A stretch of DNA of 64,000 bases from Klenkia brasiliensis. Its GTDB lineage: Bacteria > Actinomycetota > Actinomycetes > Mycobacteriales > Geodermatophilaceae. The notes under the pieces were generated by a model that saw nothing but the letters and a program-made list of their open reading frames with translations, did not search any database and was not told the DNA's origin. Below, one piece after another: positions 1 through 8,705 of the stretch (position 1 is the first letter of the stretch; the number at the start of each line of letters is the position of its first letter). Position numbers and translations under genes: made by a program. The stretch lies in the NCBI RefSeq assembly GCF_900100695.1, contig NZ_FNCF01000005.1, positions 62,001-126,000 on the forward strand. The letters run 5' to 3'.

Positions 1-588
1 GGCGAGGCCGACCCCACCGACCTGGTCGCGACCACCGGCCCGGCCAGCTACGTCGAGACCGGGGCCGGGACGGTGAGCGTCGTCGACGGCACGTCGGCGG
101 TCTACGGCACCGGGCCGCTGCGGCGCTTCGTCGTGGAGGTCGAGGACGGCATCGGCATGGACGGCCCGGCCTTCGCCGCCGCGGTCGAGGCCACGCTGGG
201 CGACCCCCGCTCGTGGGGCCACGACGGCGCGATGAGCTTCCAGCGGGTCGGCGCCGCCGAGGCCGCGGCCGGGGACTACGACTTCCGGGTCAGCCTGGTC
301 AGCCCGGGCAGCATGGAGACCTACTGCCCCGGCGTGGGCACCGGCGGCTACACCTCCTGCCGGTACGGCGAGCGCGCCGTGATCAACCTGGCCCGCTGGG
401 AGACCGCCGTCCCCGACTACGCCGGGGACATCGCGACGTACCGGCAGTACGTGGTCAACCACGAGGTCGGGCACGCCCTCGGCAACGGCCACCAGCCCTG
501 CCCCGGCCCCGGGCAGCTGGCCCCGGTGATGCAGCAGCAGACCCTGGGCCTGCAGGGCTGCGCGAAGAACGCCTGGCCCTTCCCGTGA
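1..588 (+). CDS. DUF3152 protein, metzincin-like, 5' end outside window
   Basis: Frame 1 is open from the first base, so the N-terminus lies upstream; 195 residues are visible. This looks like the C-terminal secreted domain of the DUF3152 family (Rv3207c-like). In-window residues 154-164 read HEVGHALGNGH, an exact HExxHxxGxxH zinc signature, followed at residue 177 by a methionine (APVMQQQ) placed like a metzincin Met-turn. Several cysteines could form disulfides outside the cell. The stop overlaps the GTG of the next gene (GTGA). In mycobacteria this gene neighbours moeZ, as here. Protease activity is inferred from the motif only. Confidence 0.8.
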   Translation, partial: GEADPTDLVATTGPASYVETGAGTVSVVDGTSAVYGTGPLRRFVVEVEDGIGMDGPAFAAAVEATLGDPRSWGHDGAMSFQRVGAAEAAAGDYDFRVSLVSPGSMETYCPGVGTGGYTSCRYGERAVINLARWETAVPDYAGDIATYRQYVVNHEVGHALGNGHQPCPGPGQLAPVMQQQTLGLQGCAKNAWPFP

Positions 589-2027
589 CCGACCCGCTCC
601 GGCTGGCCTTCGCCGAGGTCCACCGCTCCCGGCCCCGCGCCCTGGTGTCCCCGTTCGGCCGGGTGCACCGGCCCGGGCCGCTGCACCTCGTCCCCGGGGC
701 GCGCACCGACCTGGGGTCCGCCCCGCCCGCGCCGTTCTGGGCGGTCACCGCCGACGTCGCGCGGATCGACCCGGGTGCCGGGGTGGCCCTCGGCGTCGCC
801 GGCCCCGGTGGGTCGGTCCTGCTGCGCCGCGCCCCGGACGGCGACCGGTGGCTGGTCGAGGTCTCCGGCGTCGTCGTCTGCAGCGCGCCGCTGCCGCCGG
901 AGCCGGCGCACCGGGTGGCCGTCGTGGGCAACGAGAACCAGGTGACGGTGCTGACCGCGCCCGCGGGGTCCTCCGACGAGGGCAGCTGGCGGCCGCTGGT
1001 GACCGAGCGGGAAGCGGTCCGCCGGGTGCTCGACCTGCGCCGCGCCGACGTCCTGGCCGGACTGCGGTTCGTGGTCGAGGCCGACGGGACCGGGACGGTG
1101 GAGCTCGCGGACCTGCTGGCCGGGTCCTTCGGCGCGGCCGGTGTCCGCGACCCCCAGGTCGTCACGACCACCGACGGCCGGCCGCTCGTGCGCGACGGCC
1201 GGCTGCTGCTCACGATGACCTGCGCCGGGCTCGGCTTCTTCCAGCAGGCGCACTGGGGCGTGTGGGCCCTGGACCCCGCCGACCCCGGCAGCCTGGAGCA
1301 GGTGGGGGAGCTGTTCTCCCGCCGCGACGGCCTGGTGCTCGGCGACCACGCCGGCCACGTCGTCGTGGACGAGGACACCGGCGTCGCCACGGTGCTGGTC
1401 TCGACCTGGGGCGACCACGACCCCGGCCGGGGCGTCCACGTCCGCGCCGTCCGCACCACCGCCGACGTCCTCCTGGGGACGCACGTCCTCGGGACGGAGC
1501 GGGTCGACCTGCCCACCGAGGTCAGCGCCTGGGACCCGACGCTGGCCCGGGTCGGGGGCCGGTGGCACCTGGGCTTCGTGGAGTGCCCGTCCTTCGGCCC
1601 CCCGCGCTACGAGTTCCACCCCGCGCTCGCGGCCACCGACGACCCCGACCCGCTGCGCGGTCTGCGCCGCGTGGGCGGCGACCCCGGCCGGAGCCAGACC
1701 GAGGGCACCGTGTGGCAGCGCTTCGGCGACGGCTGGTATCTGCTGGCCAGTGACGGCGACGCGCGCACCTACCCGGTCTACGACGCGCAGCTGCGGGAGC
1801 GCGGCCTGCTGCAGGCGCCCTACGGCACCAACATCCCGCACCCGATGGTCGTCCCCGCCGCGGGCGCGTGGTGGGTGGTCACCTTCGACGGGACGCCGTG
1901 GGGGGACGACGTCCTCGGCTACGGCACGCACGGCGACCTCGTGGTGATGCGCGCCGACCCGCCGGGGAGGCCCTCGCTGCGGGCCCGGGCGGGGGCGGTG
2001 CGGAGGCGGCTGACCCGTGGTGCCTGA
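585..2027 (+). CDS. Uncharacterised beta-propeller protein (glycoside hydrolase 43-like)
   Basis: 480 residues from a GTG overlapping the upstream stop by four bases, so translation is probably coupled. I do not recognise a precise family. The protein has no signal peptide or membrane segment. It shows repeating blade-like segments rich in Trp, Asp and Gly (for example WDPTLARVGGRWHLGFVE and GTVWQRFGDGWYLLASDG), as in five-bladed propellers of GH43/GH117-type glycosidases. The C-terminal 20 residues are Arg-rich. It separates the DUF3152 gene from moeZ, which are closer in mycobacteria, so it looks like a lineage insertion. The substrate cannot be guessed. Confidence 0.6.
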   Translation: MTDPLRLAFAEVHRSRPRALVSPFGRVHRPGPLHLVPGARTDLGSAPPAPFWAVTADVARIDPGAGVALGVAGPGGSVLLRRAPDGDRWLVEVSGVVVCSAPLPPEPAHRVAVVGNENQVTVLTAPAGSSDEGSWRPLVTEREAVRRVLDLRRADVLAGLRFVVEADGTGTVELADLLAGSFGAAGVRDPQVVTTTDGRPLVRDGRLLLTMTCAGLGFFQQAHWGVWALDPADPGSLEQVGELFSRRDGLVLGDHAGHVVVDEDTGVATVLVSTWGDHDPGRGVHVRAVRTTADVLLGTHVLGTERVDLPTEVSAWDPTLARVGGRWHLGFVECPSFGPPRYEFHPALAATDDPDPLRGLRRVGGDPGRSQTEGTVWQRFGDGWYLLASDGDARTYPVYDAQLRERGLLQAPYGTNIPHPMVVPAAGAWWVVTFDGTPWGDDVLGYGTHGDLVVMRADPPGRPSLRARAGAVRRRLTRGA

Positions 2028-2100
2028 CGCGGGAAGAGGGAGGGCTGGCAGGCTGTTGGGGCTCGTGAGGACGCCGTACCCAGCACGCTAGGAGCCCGTC

Positions 2101-3261
2101 GTGACGTTGCCACCGCTGGTGGAGCCCGCTGCCGACCTGTCGATCGACGAGGTCCGCCGCTACAGCCGCCACCTGATCATCCCCGACGTCGGGATGGACG
2201 GGCAGAAGCGGCTGAAGAACGCCAAGGTGCTGGCCGTCGGGGCCGGTGGCCTCGGCTCGCCCACCCTGATGTACCTCGCCGCCGCCGGTGTCGGCACGCT
2301 CGGCATCGTGGAGTTCGACGTCGTGGACGAGTCGAACCTGCAGCGGCAGATCATCCACGGCCAGTCCGACGTCGGCCGCTCCAAGGCCGAGAGCGCGCGC
2401 GACTCGATCAAGGAGATCAACCCGCTGGTCGACGTCCGGCTGCACGAGGTGCGGCTGGACTCCTCCAACGTCGAGGAGATCTTCAGCCAGTACGACCTGA
2501 TCGTCGACGGCACCGACAACTTCGCGACCCGCTACCTGGTCAACGACGCCTGCGTGCTGCTCGGCAAGCCCTACGTCTGGGGCTCGATCTACCGCTTCGA
2601 CGGCCAGGTGTCGGTGTTCTGGGACGAGCACGGCCCCAACTACCGCGACCTGTACCCGGTGCCGCCGCCGCCCGGGATGGTCCCCTCCTGCGCCGAGGGC
2701 GGTGTGCTGGGCGTGCTGTGCGCGACCATCGGCGCCATCCAGGCCACCGAGGCGGTCAAGCTCATCACCGGCATCGGCGAGACGCTGCTGGGCCGGCTGA
2801 TGGTCTACGACGCCCTGGAGATGACCTTCCGCACCATCAAGATCCGCAAGGACCCCGAGGCGGAGCCCATCACCGGGCTCATCGACTACGAGGCCTTCTG
2901 CGGCGTGGTCAGCGAGGAGGCCCAGGAGGCGGCCGCCGGCTCGACGATCACCGTCGACGAGCTGAAGGACATGATGGACGCCGGCAAGGACTTCGAGCTC
3001 ATCGACGTCCGCGAGCCCAACGAGTACGAGATCGTGTCGATCCCCGGCGCGAAGCTCGTCCCGAAGGACGAGATCCTGTCCGGCCGGGCGCTGTCCTCGC
3101 TGCCGCAGGACAAGCCGATCGTGCTGCACTGCAAGACCGGGGTCCGCTCGGCCGAGGCGCTCGCCGCGGTCAAGGCCGCGGGCTTCCGGGACGCCGTCCA
3201 CGTGCAGGGCGGCGTGACCGCGTGGGCCACGCGCATCGACAAGGCGCTGCCCACCTACTGA
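2101..3261 (+). CDS. moeZ: Adenylyltransferase/sulfurtransferase MoeZ
   Basis: 386 residues: an N-terminal ThiF/MoeB adenylation domain fused to a C-terminal rhodanese. It activates the C-terminal glycine of ubiquitin-like sulfur carriers (MoaD, CysO, ThiS type) by adenylation and transfers sulfur, supporting molybdopterin and cysteine/thiamine sulfur chemistry in the cytoplasm. Visible are the nucleotide loop GAGGLGS (about 47-53), DGTDNFATR, and the rhodanese loop CKTGVR with active-site Cys344. The MoeB CxxC zinc pairs are not intact, as is usual for MoeZ. The GTG start has an AGGAG at 2090-2094. A perfect terminator hairpin follows the stop. Confidence 0.95.
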   Translation: MTLPPLVEPAADLSIDEVRRYSRHLIIPDVGMDGQKRLKNAKVLAVGAGGLGSPTLMYLAAAGVGTLGIVEFDVVDESNLQRQIIHGQSDVGRSKAESARDSIKEINPLVDVRLHEVRLDSSNVEEIFSQYDLIVDGTDNFATRYLVNDACVLLGKPYVWGSIYRFDGQVSVFWDEHGPNYRDLYPVPPPPGMVPSCAEGGVLGVLCATIGAIQATEAVKLITGIGETLLGRLMVYDALEMTFRTIKIRKDPEAEPITGLIDYEAFCGVVSEEAQEAAAGSTITVDELKDMMDAGKDFELIDVREPNEYEIVSIPGAKLVPKDEILSGRALSSLPQDKPIVLHCKTGVRSAEALAAVKAAGFRDAVHVQGGVTAWATRIDKALPTY

Positions 3262-3274
3262 TCCACCGCGCGCA

Positions 3275-3310
3275 CAGACGGGACCGGACCTGCGGGTCCG
3301 GTCCCGTCTG
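3275..3310 (+). terminator. Strong terminator hairpin after moeZ
   Basis: A 16-bp perfect inverted repeat (3275-3290 with 3295-3310) closes a 4-base TGCG loop and starts 13 bases after the moeZ stop. Only a short T run (CGTTT) follows. It should end moeZ transcription, leaving the next gene to its own promoter or to read-through. Confidence 0.8.
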
Positions 3311-3325
3311 CGTTTGACTGGCCCG

Positions 3326-3898
3326 GTGGACGCGGAGCACGCCCGGTTGCTGGGCCTCTTCCAACGGGCGCAGGCCCAGGTCACCGATCTGGTCGACGCG
3401 GTCGAGCGCGAGCAGTGGGACGCCGGGGTCCTGCCCGGGTGGGACGTGGCCGACCTGGTCGCGCACCTCGTCGCCGGTCAGCGCGGGCTGACCGCGGCGC
3501 TGGCGGGCGACCCGACGGGGTCCGTCCCCGAGGACACCGAGGAGCTGCTCGCCGGTGACCCGCTCGGGTCCTGGGAGGACGCCGCGGACACCGCGCTCAC
3601 CGCCGTCGCCCAGCCCGGGGCGCTCGCCGGCCCGCTGGAGCTGCCCGCGGGGCCGGTCCCGGCCGCCGACCACCTCGCGGCGCTGACCACCGAGCTCACC
3701 GTGCACGCCTGGGACCTGGCCCGGGCGACGGGCGGGGACACCCGGCTCGACGGCGAGCTGGTCGCGGCCGGGCTGGCCGACGCGCAGCGCCGGGCCGGGC
3801 CCGACGGGCTGCCCGGCGCCTACGCCCCGCCGGTGGACGCCGCCGCGGACGCCGACCCGCTGGTCCGCCTGCTCGCGGTGACCGGCCGCCGAGCGTGA
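3326..3898 (+). CDS. TIGR03086/maleylpyruvate isomerase N-terminal-like protein
   Basis: 190 residues from GTG 3326; a TTG at 3314 would add four residues but lies against the terminator stem, so GTG is preferred. The N-terminal half has the DinB/MDMPI four-helix pattern (LPGWDVADLVAHLVAGQRGL), and a later stretch with the conserved TELTVHAWDLARAT shows the His-Trp-Asp typical of TIGR03086 proteins. Such proteins bind metal and some act as mycothiol-dependent enzymes. The reaction here is unknown. The gene sits between moeZ and the Gln-rich membrane protein on the same strand. An alternative description is simply DinB-fold protein. Confidence 0.75.
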   Translation: MDAEHARLLGLFQRAQAQVTDLVDAVEREQWDAGVLPGWDVADLVAHLVAGQRGLTAALAGDPTGSVPEDTEELLAGDPLGSWEDAADTALTAVAQPGALAGPLELPAGPVPAADHLAALTTELTVHAWDLARATGGDTRLDGELVAAGLADAQRRAGPDGLPGAYAPPVDAAADADPLVRLLAVTGRRA

Positions 3899-3987
3899 CC
3901 GACCCGTGATCATCCCGCTCGGCCGATGTGGTTGGCCGGCCCTACGATCCGGTTCGGCACAGTCCGCACGACGTGGAGGTCCTCCCC

Positions 3988-5070
3988 ATGAGTCAGCCGC
4001 CCCAGGGCCAGCCGCCCTACGGCAACCCGTCGCAGGGCGGGCAGCCGCCGTACGGCCAGCAGCCCGGTGGTGACCAGCCGACCGAGGTGTTCGGCCAGCA
4101 GGGCTCCTCGGGCCCCGGTCAGCAGGGTCCGGGCCAGCAGGGGCCGGGTCAGCAGGGTGGCTGGGGGAGCCAGCAGCCCACCCAGCAGTTCGGCCAGCAG
4201 GGGCCGGGCCAGCAGGGGCCGGGCCAGCAGGCTCCCGGGCAGGGCGGGTGGGGCCAGCAGCCCCCGACGCAGCAGTTCGGCCAGCCCGGCTACTCCCAGC
4301 CCGGTTACGGCCAGCCGGGTCAGCCCGGCCAGGGCGGGCCCGGTTTCGGCGGTCCCGGTGGTCCGGGTGGTCCCGGTGGGCCCGGTGGCCCCTACGGCGG
4401 TCAGCCCGGCGGGTCGGGCGGGAACAAGAAGGGCCTGATCATCGGCGGTGTCGCCGCCCTCGTGATCATCATCGCCGTCGTCCTGGTCCTGGTCCTGACC
4501 CAGGGTGGCGACTCCGAGAACACGGCGAGCACCAGCACCGCCACCACGACCACGTCGTCGTCCTCCTCGTCCTCGAGCGAGGAGACGACCTCCTCGAGCG
4601 AGGACACCACGTCCTCGAGCTCGAGCACCGGCGGCGAGGACGACCTGCTGTCGATCCTGCCCACCGACTTCACCGACTGCGGTCCGATCGACCTGCCCAC
4701 CGACGGCGCCACCGCCGCCGCGGAGTGCGGGCCGGCCACCACCCAGCCCGGCCCGGACGCCGCGCGGTTCTACCTGTACGACAGCCAGTCCACGCTGGAC
4801 TCGGTGTTCGCCACCGACATCGGTGCGCTCGGCGTGCAGCCCATCCCCGACGGCCAGGACTGCAGCACCGCCGTGGGCAGCGGCACCTGGACCGCCGGCG
4901 GCGTGCCCGGCGGGCAGGTCGGCTGCGGCATCTCGCCGGACGGCTACGTGTTCATCGCGTGGACCGACGACGAGTACCTGACCGAGGGGATCGTCCGGCT
5001 GACCGGTTCGACGCAGACCGAGGTCTCTGCGCTCTACGACTGGTGGCTGACCAACAGCAACTACAACTGA
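3988..5070 (+). CDS. Single-pass membrane protein, Gln/Gly/Pro-rich N-terminus and extracellular sensor-like domain
   Basis: 360 residues from the ATG at 3988, preceded by GGAGGT; an in-frame GTG further upstream lacks a ribosome site. The order is: a low-complexity cytoplasmic region (about 1-145) of QQGPG/QPPYGQ repeats, one membrane helix (about 149-171), a Ser/Thr/Glu-rich linker, and a C-terminal domain of about 140 residues with four cysteines. That C-terminal domain resembles the extracellular part of the Ser/Thr kinase at 14387-16030: same cysteine order, same VGCG/LSCS and DWW/GWW endings. This protein has no kinase domain, so it may be a partner or a target of such kinases. Function unknown. 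Confidence 0.8.
   Translation: MSQPPQGQPPYGNPSQGGQPPYGQQPGGDQPTEVFGQQGSSGPGQQGPGQQGPGQQGGWGSQQPTQQFGQQGPGQQGPGQQAPGQGGWGQQPPTQQFGQPGYSQPGYGQPGQPGQGGPGFGGPGGPGGPGGPGGPYGGQPGGSGGNKKGLIIGGVAALVIIIAVVLVLVLTQGGDSENTASTSTATTTTSSSSSSSSEETTSSSEDTTSSSSSTGGEDDLLSILPTDFTDCGPIDLPTDGATAAAECGPATTQPGPDAARFYLYDSQSTLDSVFATDIGALGVQPIPDGQDCSTAVGSGTWTAGGVPGGQVGCGISPDGYVFIAWTDDEYLTEGIVRLTGSTQTEVSALYDWWLTNSNYN
4096..4260 (+). repeat. QQGPG-type repeat tract within the membrane protein
   Basis: Near-tandem copies of CAGCAGGG(G/T)CCGGG encode QQGPG/QQGxW units in the cytoplasmic tail of the 3988-5070 protein. Period is about 15 bases with some variation. The repeat is protein-level low complexity that may vary in copy number, not a mobile repeat. 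Confidence 0.7.
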
Positions 5071-5074
5071 GCCG

Positions 5075-5404
5075 GTGCGGGCCGACCACCTCACCGGGTC
5101 GGCCCGCCCCGGCCCGGACCCCGCCGACGTCGACGAGGCCGTCCTCGACGTCGTGGAGGGCATCCCGCCCGGGCGGGTCAGCACGTACGGCGCGGTCGGG
5201 CGGCTCGTCGGGGTGGGTCCCCGGCGGGTCGCCCGTGCGCTGTCGCAGGGCGGCGCGGCCGTGCCGTGGCACCGGGTCGTGCGCGCCGACGGCACCGCCG
5301 CAGAACCGGTGCGCGCCCGGCAGCTGGCCCTGCTGGCCGCCGAGGGGGTCCCGGTCCGCCGGCAGCGGGTGGACCTGGCCGCGGTCGGCTGGCCCGACGA
5401 CTGA
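5075..5404 (+). CDS. Alkyltransferase-like (ATL) protein of the MGMT family
   Basis: 109 residues, GTG start four bases after the previous stop. It has the MGMT DNA-binding fold with the helix-turn-helix GRVSTYGAVGRLVGVGPRRVARAL. At the active site the alkyl-acceptor Cys of PCHR is replaced by Trp: the motif reads PWHRVV. Proteins with this change are alkyltransferase-like: they bind O6-alkylguanine, do not repair it themselves, and hand it to nucleotide excision repair. Its position directly before adnAB matches the mycobacterial order (Rv3204 near Rv3202c/Rv3201c) and suggests a DNA-repair cluster. Confidence 0.9.
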   Translation: MRADHLTGSARPGPDPADVDEAVLDVVEGIPPGRVSTYGAVGRLVGVGPRRVARALSQGGAAVPWHRVVRADGTAAEPVRARQLALLAAEGVPVRRQRVDLAAVGWPDD

Positions 5405-5447
5405 CGCCGGCCCCGGTCCTGTCGTACCCCCGTGGTGTCATCGGGGC

Positions 5448-8400
5448 ATGAGCGCGACGGGCACCGCCGAACCGGCGTACCGGCTCGTCCTGCCGTCGGG
5501 CACCGCAGCGGCGCCCCCGGTGCTCGACCCGGCGCAGCGCGCCGTCGTCGACCACCCGGGCGGTCCGCTGCTGGTGCTCGCCGGGCCCGGCACCGGCAAG
5601 ACCACCACCATCGTGGAGGCGGTCGCCGCCCGCATCGAGGCCGGGCACGACCCCGAGCAGGTGCTGGTGCTCACCTTCAGCCGCAAGGCCGCCGCCGAGC
5701 TGCGCACCCGGATCACCGCCCGCGTCGGCCGCACCGTCCGCGAGCCGGTCGCCCGCACCTTCCACTCCTACGCCTTCGGGGTGCTGCACCGCGCCGCGGC
5801 GCTGCGCGGCGACCCCCCGCCGCGGCTGCTCACCTCCGCCGAGCAGGACCTCACGGTCAGCCGGCTGCTCGCCGGCGACGCGGAGGACGACGGCGTGCGC
5901 TGGCCCGCCGACCTGCACCCCGCCCTGGCCACGGCCGGCTTCCGCCGCGAGCTGCGCGAGCTCCTGCTGCGGGCGACCGAGCGGGGCCTGCCCCCGCAGC
6001 GGCTCGCCGAGCTCGGCCGCGACCACGACCGGCCGCACTGGGTCGCCGCGGCCCGGTTCGCCCGCCAGTACGCCGAGGTCACCGCGTTCGAGACGCTGTT
6101 CGGCGGGTCGGGCAGCGGCTACGACCCCGCCGAGCTGGTCCGCGAGGCCATCGAGGAGCTGCGCGCCGACGACGCGCTGCTGCGCGCCGAGCAGGCCCGC
6201 GCGGGCTGGCTGTTCGTCGACGAGTACCAGGACACCGACCCCGCGCAGGTCGAGCTGCTCCAGCTGCTGGCCGGCGGCGGCCGCGACCTGGTCGTGGTCG
6301 GCGACCCCGACCAGGCGATCTACGCCTTCCGCGGCTCCGAGCCGCGCGGCCTGCTGGAGTTCCCGCAACGGTTCCGGCACGCCGACGGCCGGCCCGCCGC
6401 CCGGGTCGCGCTCGGCACCTGCCGCCGCTCGGGTGCTGAGCTGCTGCGGGTCGGCCGGCGGGTCGCCGAGGGGTTGCCGGGTCCGTGGGAGCACCGCCGG
6501 CTGACCTCCGCCGAGGGCACCCCCGCGGGCGAGGTCGAGGTGCACGTGTTCGACACCCCCGCCGTGGAGGCCGCCCACGTCGCCGACACCCTGCGCCGGG
6601 CCCACCTGCTCGACGGTCTGCCCTGGTCGCGGATGGCCGTGGTCGTCCGCGGGTCGGCCGCACTCGGGCCGGTGCGGCGGGCGCTGGCGCAGTCCGGGGT
6701 GCCGGTGGCGGTCTCCTCCGACGACCTGGCGCTGGCCCGCCAGCCCGCCGTCGAGCCGCTGCTGGCCGCGCTGCGCGCCCTCCTGCCACCCCGTGCCGCG
6801 ACCCCCGACGTGCCGGCGCCGGACGGTGCCCACCCGACCGGGGCGGGGCGCAGCCCGGGTGCACCGCCGCCGGAGACCGGGCTGACCGAGCCCGGCGCCG
6901 AGGCGCTGCTGGCCTCGCCGCTGGGCGGCGCCACGGTGCTCGACCTGCGCCGGCTGCGCCGCGCCGCCCGGCGGGCGCTCGTCGACCGGCGCGTCGACCC
7001 CGCTGAGCGCGGCACGCCGCTGGCCGACCTGCTGGCCGACGCCACCCTCCTGGACGAGGTGCCGCAGCCGGTGGCCCGGCCGGCCACCCGGGTGGCCGCC
7101 GTGCTGGCCGCGGGCCGGGTCGCCCTGCTGCGCGGCGGGTCGGCCGAGGACGTGCTGTGGGCCATGTGGCAGGCCAGCGGCCTGTCCCCGAGGTGGGCGG
7201 CGGCCAGTGCGGCCGGTGGCCCCGCCGGTGCGGTGGCCGACCGCGACCTCGACGCCGTGGTGGCACTGTTCGACGCCGCCGCCCGGTTCGTCGACCGCCT
7301 CCCGGGCGCGCAGGTCGCCGACTTCGTCGACCACTTCGGCGCCCAGGAGCTGCCCGGCGACGGCGGGGCGGCGCGGGCCCCGGCCGGCGAGACCGTGCGG
7401 GTGCTCACCGCCCACGCGTCCAAGGGGCTGGAGTGGGACCTGGTGTGCGTGGCCGGCGTGCAGGAGGGCGTCTGGCCCGACCTGCGCACCCGGGCCAGCC
7501 TGCTGGGGGCCGAGGACCTCGTCGACGTCGCCTCCGGCGCCGACCCGGCCGCGCTGGACCGGCGCACCCTGGCCCTGGCCGAGGAACGCCGGCTGTTCTA
7601 CGTCGCGGTCACCCGGGCCCGCCGGCGCCTGGTCGTCACCGCCGTCGACGCCGGCCTCGACGGCGGCGACGTCGGCGCCAACGCCTCCCGCTTCCTCGAC
7701 CTGGTCGCCCCGCCGCCGGTCGACGGCGACGGCGTGCGCCCGCACACCCCGCTGCCCCGGGCGCTCACCCTGCCCGCCCTGGTCGCCGACCTGCGCCGGG
7801 CCCTCACCGACCCGCAGACGCCGGCCGCCCGGCGCACCAGCGCGGCCGCGGTGCTGCGCCGGCTGGCCCACGAGCGCGTCCCCGGCGCCGACCCGGCCGG
7901 CTGGTGGGGGCTGCCCGAGCTGTCCGACGACGCCCCGCTCGCCGCCGACGACACCGTCGTGCGGGTGCGGCCCTCGGCCATCGACACCTTCCAGCGCTGC
8001 CCGCTGCGCTGGGTGCTGGGGTCGGTCGGCGCCGAGGCGTCGCCGGAGACCACCCGCACGGTCGGCTCCGCGGTGCACGACGTCGCCCAGCAGGTCGCCG
8101 AGGGCCTGTCCGCCGACGAGGCGCCCGCGGTCCTCGCCGCCGAGCTCGACCGCCTCGACCTGGGCCCGGGCTGGTTCGACCAGCGGCAGCGCGAGCGCGC
8201 CCAGGAGATGCTCGGCAAGTTCCTCGCCTGGCACGCCCGCGCCGACCGCGAACTGGTCGCCGCGGAGGAGGACTTCGACGTCGTGGTCGGGCGGGCCCGG
8301 CTGCGCGGTCAGGTCGACCGGCTCGAGCGCGACGCCGAGGGCCGGCTGGTGGTGGTCGACCTCAAGACCGGCAAGACGGCGCCGCGCACCGTGGAGGAGC

Positions 8401-8705
8401 ACGGTCAGCTGGCCGCCTACCAGGTCGCCGTGGCCGAGGGCGCCTTCGCCGGGCACGGCACCGTGCCCGGCGGTGCGGCGCTGCTGCAGGTCGGCGGTTC
8501 CCAGAAGTCGGCCAAGGAGCACGCCCAGCCGGCCCTGCCGGCCGACGTGCCCGCCGCGGCCACCTGGGCGGGGGAGCTGGTCGCCGAGGTCGGCGAGGGC
8601 ATGGGTGCGGCCACCTTCGCGGTGCGCACCGACGCCGACTGCGACCGGTGCTCCTTCCGCCGCAGCTGCCCGCTGCAGGAGTCCGGCCGGCAGGTGACCC
8701 GGTGA
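5448..8705 (+). CDS. adnA: ATP-dependent helicase-nuclease subunit AdnA
   Basis: 1085 residues from ATG 5448. An N-terminal UvrD-like motor has Walker A GPGTGKTT at 46-53, the Walker B DEYQDTD from Asp258, and GDPDQAIYAFRG. The C-terminus is a RecB-like nuclease with DLKTGK at Asp971. Four cysteines (851, 1065, 1068, 1074; CPLRW and CDRCSFRRSC) are spaced like the iron-sulfur staple of AddB/AdnA nucleases. AdnAB resects double-strand breaks in actinobacteria, replacing RecBCD/AddAB. The stop overlaps the adnB GTG by four bases, fitting a stoichiometric heterodimer. The subunit name rests on order (Rv3202c-like first) and on the cysteine set. Confidence 0.9.
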   Translation: MSATGTAEPAYRLVLPSGTAAAPPVLDPAQRAVVDHPGGPLLVLAGPGTGKTTTIVEAVAARIEAGHDPEQVLVLTFSRKAAAELRTRITARVGRTVREPVARTFHSYAFGVLHRAAALRGDPPPRLLTSAEQDLTVSRLLAGDAEDDGVRWPADLHPALATAGFRRELRELLLRATERGLPPQRLAELGRDHDRPHWVAAARFARQYAEVTAFETLFGGSGSGYDPAELVREAIEELRADDALLRAEQARAGWLFVDEYQDTDPAQVELLQLLAGGGRDLVVVGDPDQAIYAFRGSEPRGLLEFPQRFRHADGRPAARVALGTCRRSGAELLRVGRRVAEGLPGPWEHRRLTSAEGTPAGEVEVHVFDTPAVEAAHVADTLRRAHLLDGLPWSRMAVVVRGSAALGPVRRALAQSGVPVAVSSDDLALARQPAVEPLLAALRALLPPRAATPDVPAPDGAHPTGAGRSPGAPPPETGLTEPGAEALLASPLGGATVLDLRRLRRAARRALVDRRVDPAERGTPLADLLADATLLDEVPQPVARPATRVAAVLAAGRVALLRGGSAEDVLWAMWQASGLSPRWAAASAAGGPAGAVADRDLDAVVALFDAAARFVDRLPGAQVADFVDHFGAQELPGDGGAARAPAGETVRVLTAHASKGLEWDLVCVAGVQEGVWPDLRTRASLLGAEDLVDVASGADPAALDRRTLALAEERRLFYVAVTRARRRLVVTAVDAGLDGGDVGANASRFLDLVAPPPVDGDGVRPHTPLPRALTLPALVADLRRALTDPQTPAARRTSAAAVLRRLAHERVPGADPAGWWGLPELSDDAPLAADDTVVRVRPSAIDTFQRCPLRWVLGSVGAEASPETTRTVGSAVHDVAQQVAEGLSADEAPAVLAAELDRLDLGPGWFDQRQRERAQEMLGKFLAWHARADRELVAAEEDFDVVVGRARLRGQVDRLERDAEGRLVVVDLKTGKTAPRTVEEHGQLAAYQVAVAEGAFAGHGTVPGGAALLQVGGSQKSAKEHAQPALPADVPAAATWAGELVAEVGEGMGAATFAVRTDADCDRCSFRRSCPLQESGRQVTR

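Noticed and set aside
3314-3325. TTG start for the TIGR03086-like gene
   Set aside because: It lies directly against the moeZ terminator stem and adds only four residues; GTG 3326 is the more usual codon. Not excluded.
4096-4260. Tandem DNA repeat as CRISPR or mobile element
   Set aside because: Units are in frame, imperfect and encode QQGPG repeats of one protein; no spacer structure. No CRISPR array was found anywhere in the window.
5178-8522. Minus-strand open frame of over 1100 codons opposite adnA
   Set aside because: Shadow of a GC-rich gene: low-complexity Arg/Gly/Pro/Gln product, no domain, no ribosome site, while the plus strand has complete helicase motifs. The same holds for the frames opposite adnB (8417-11977) and uvrD2 (21897-23795 beyond the mycoredoxin).
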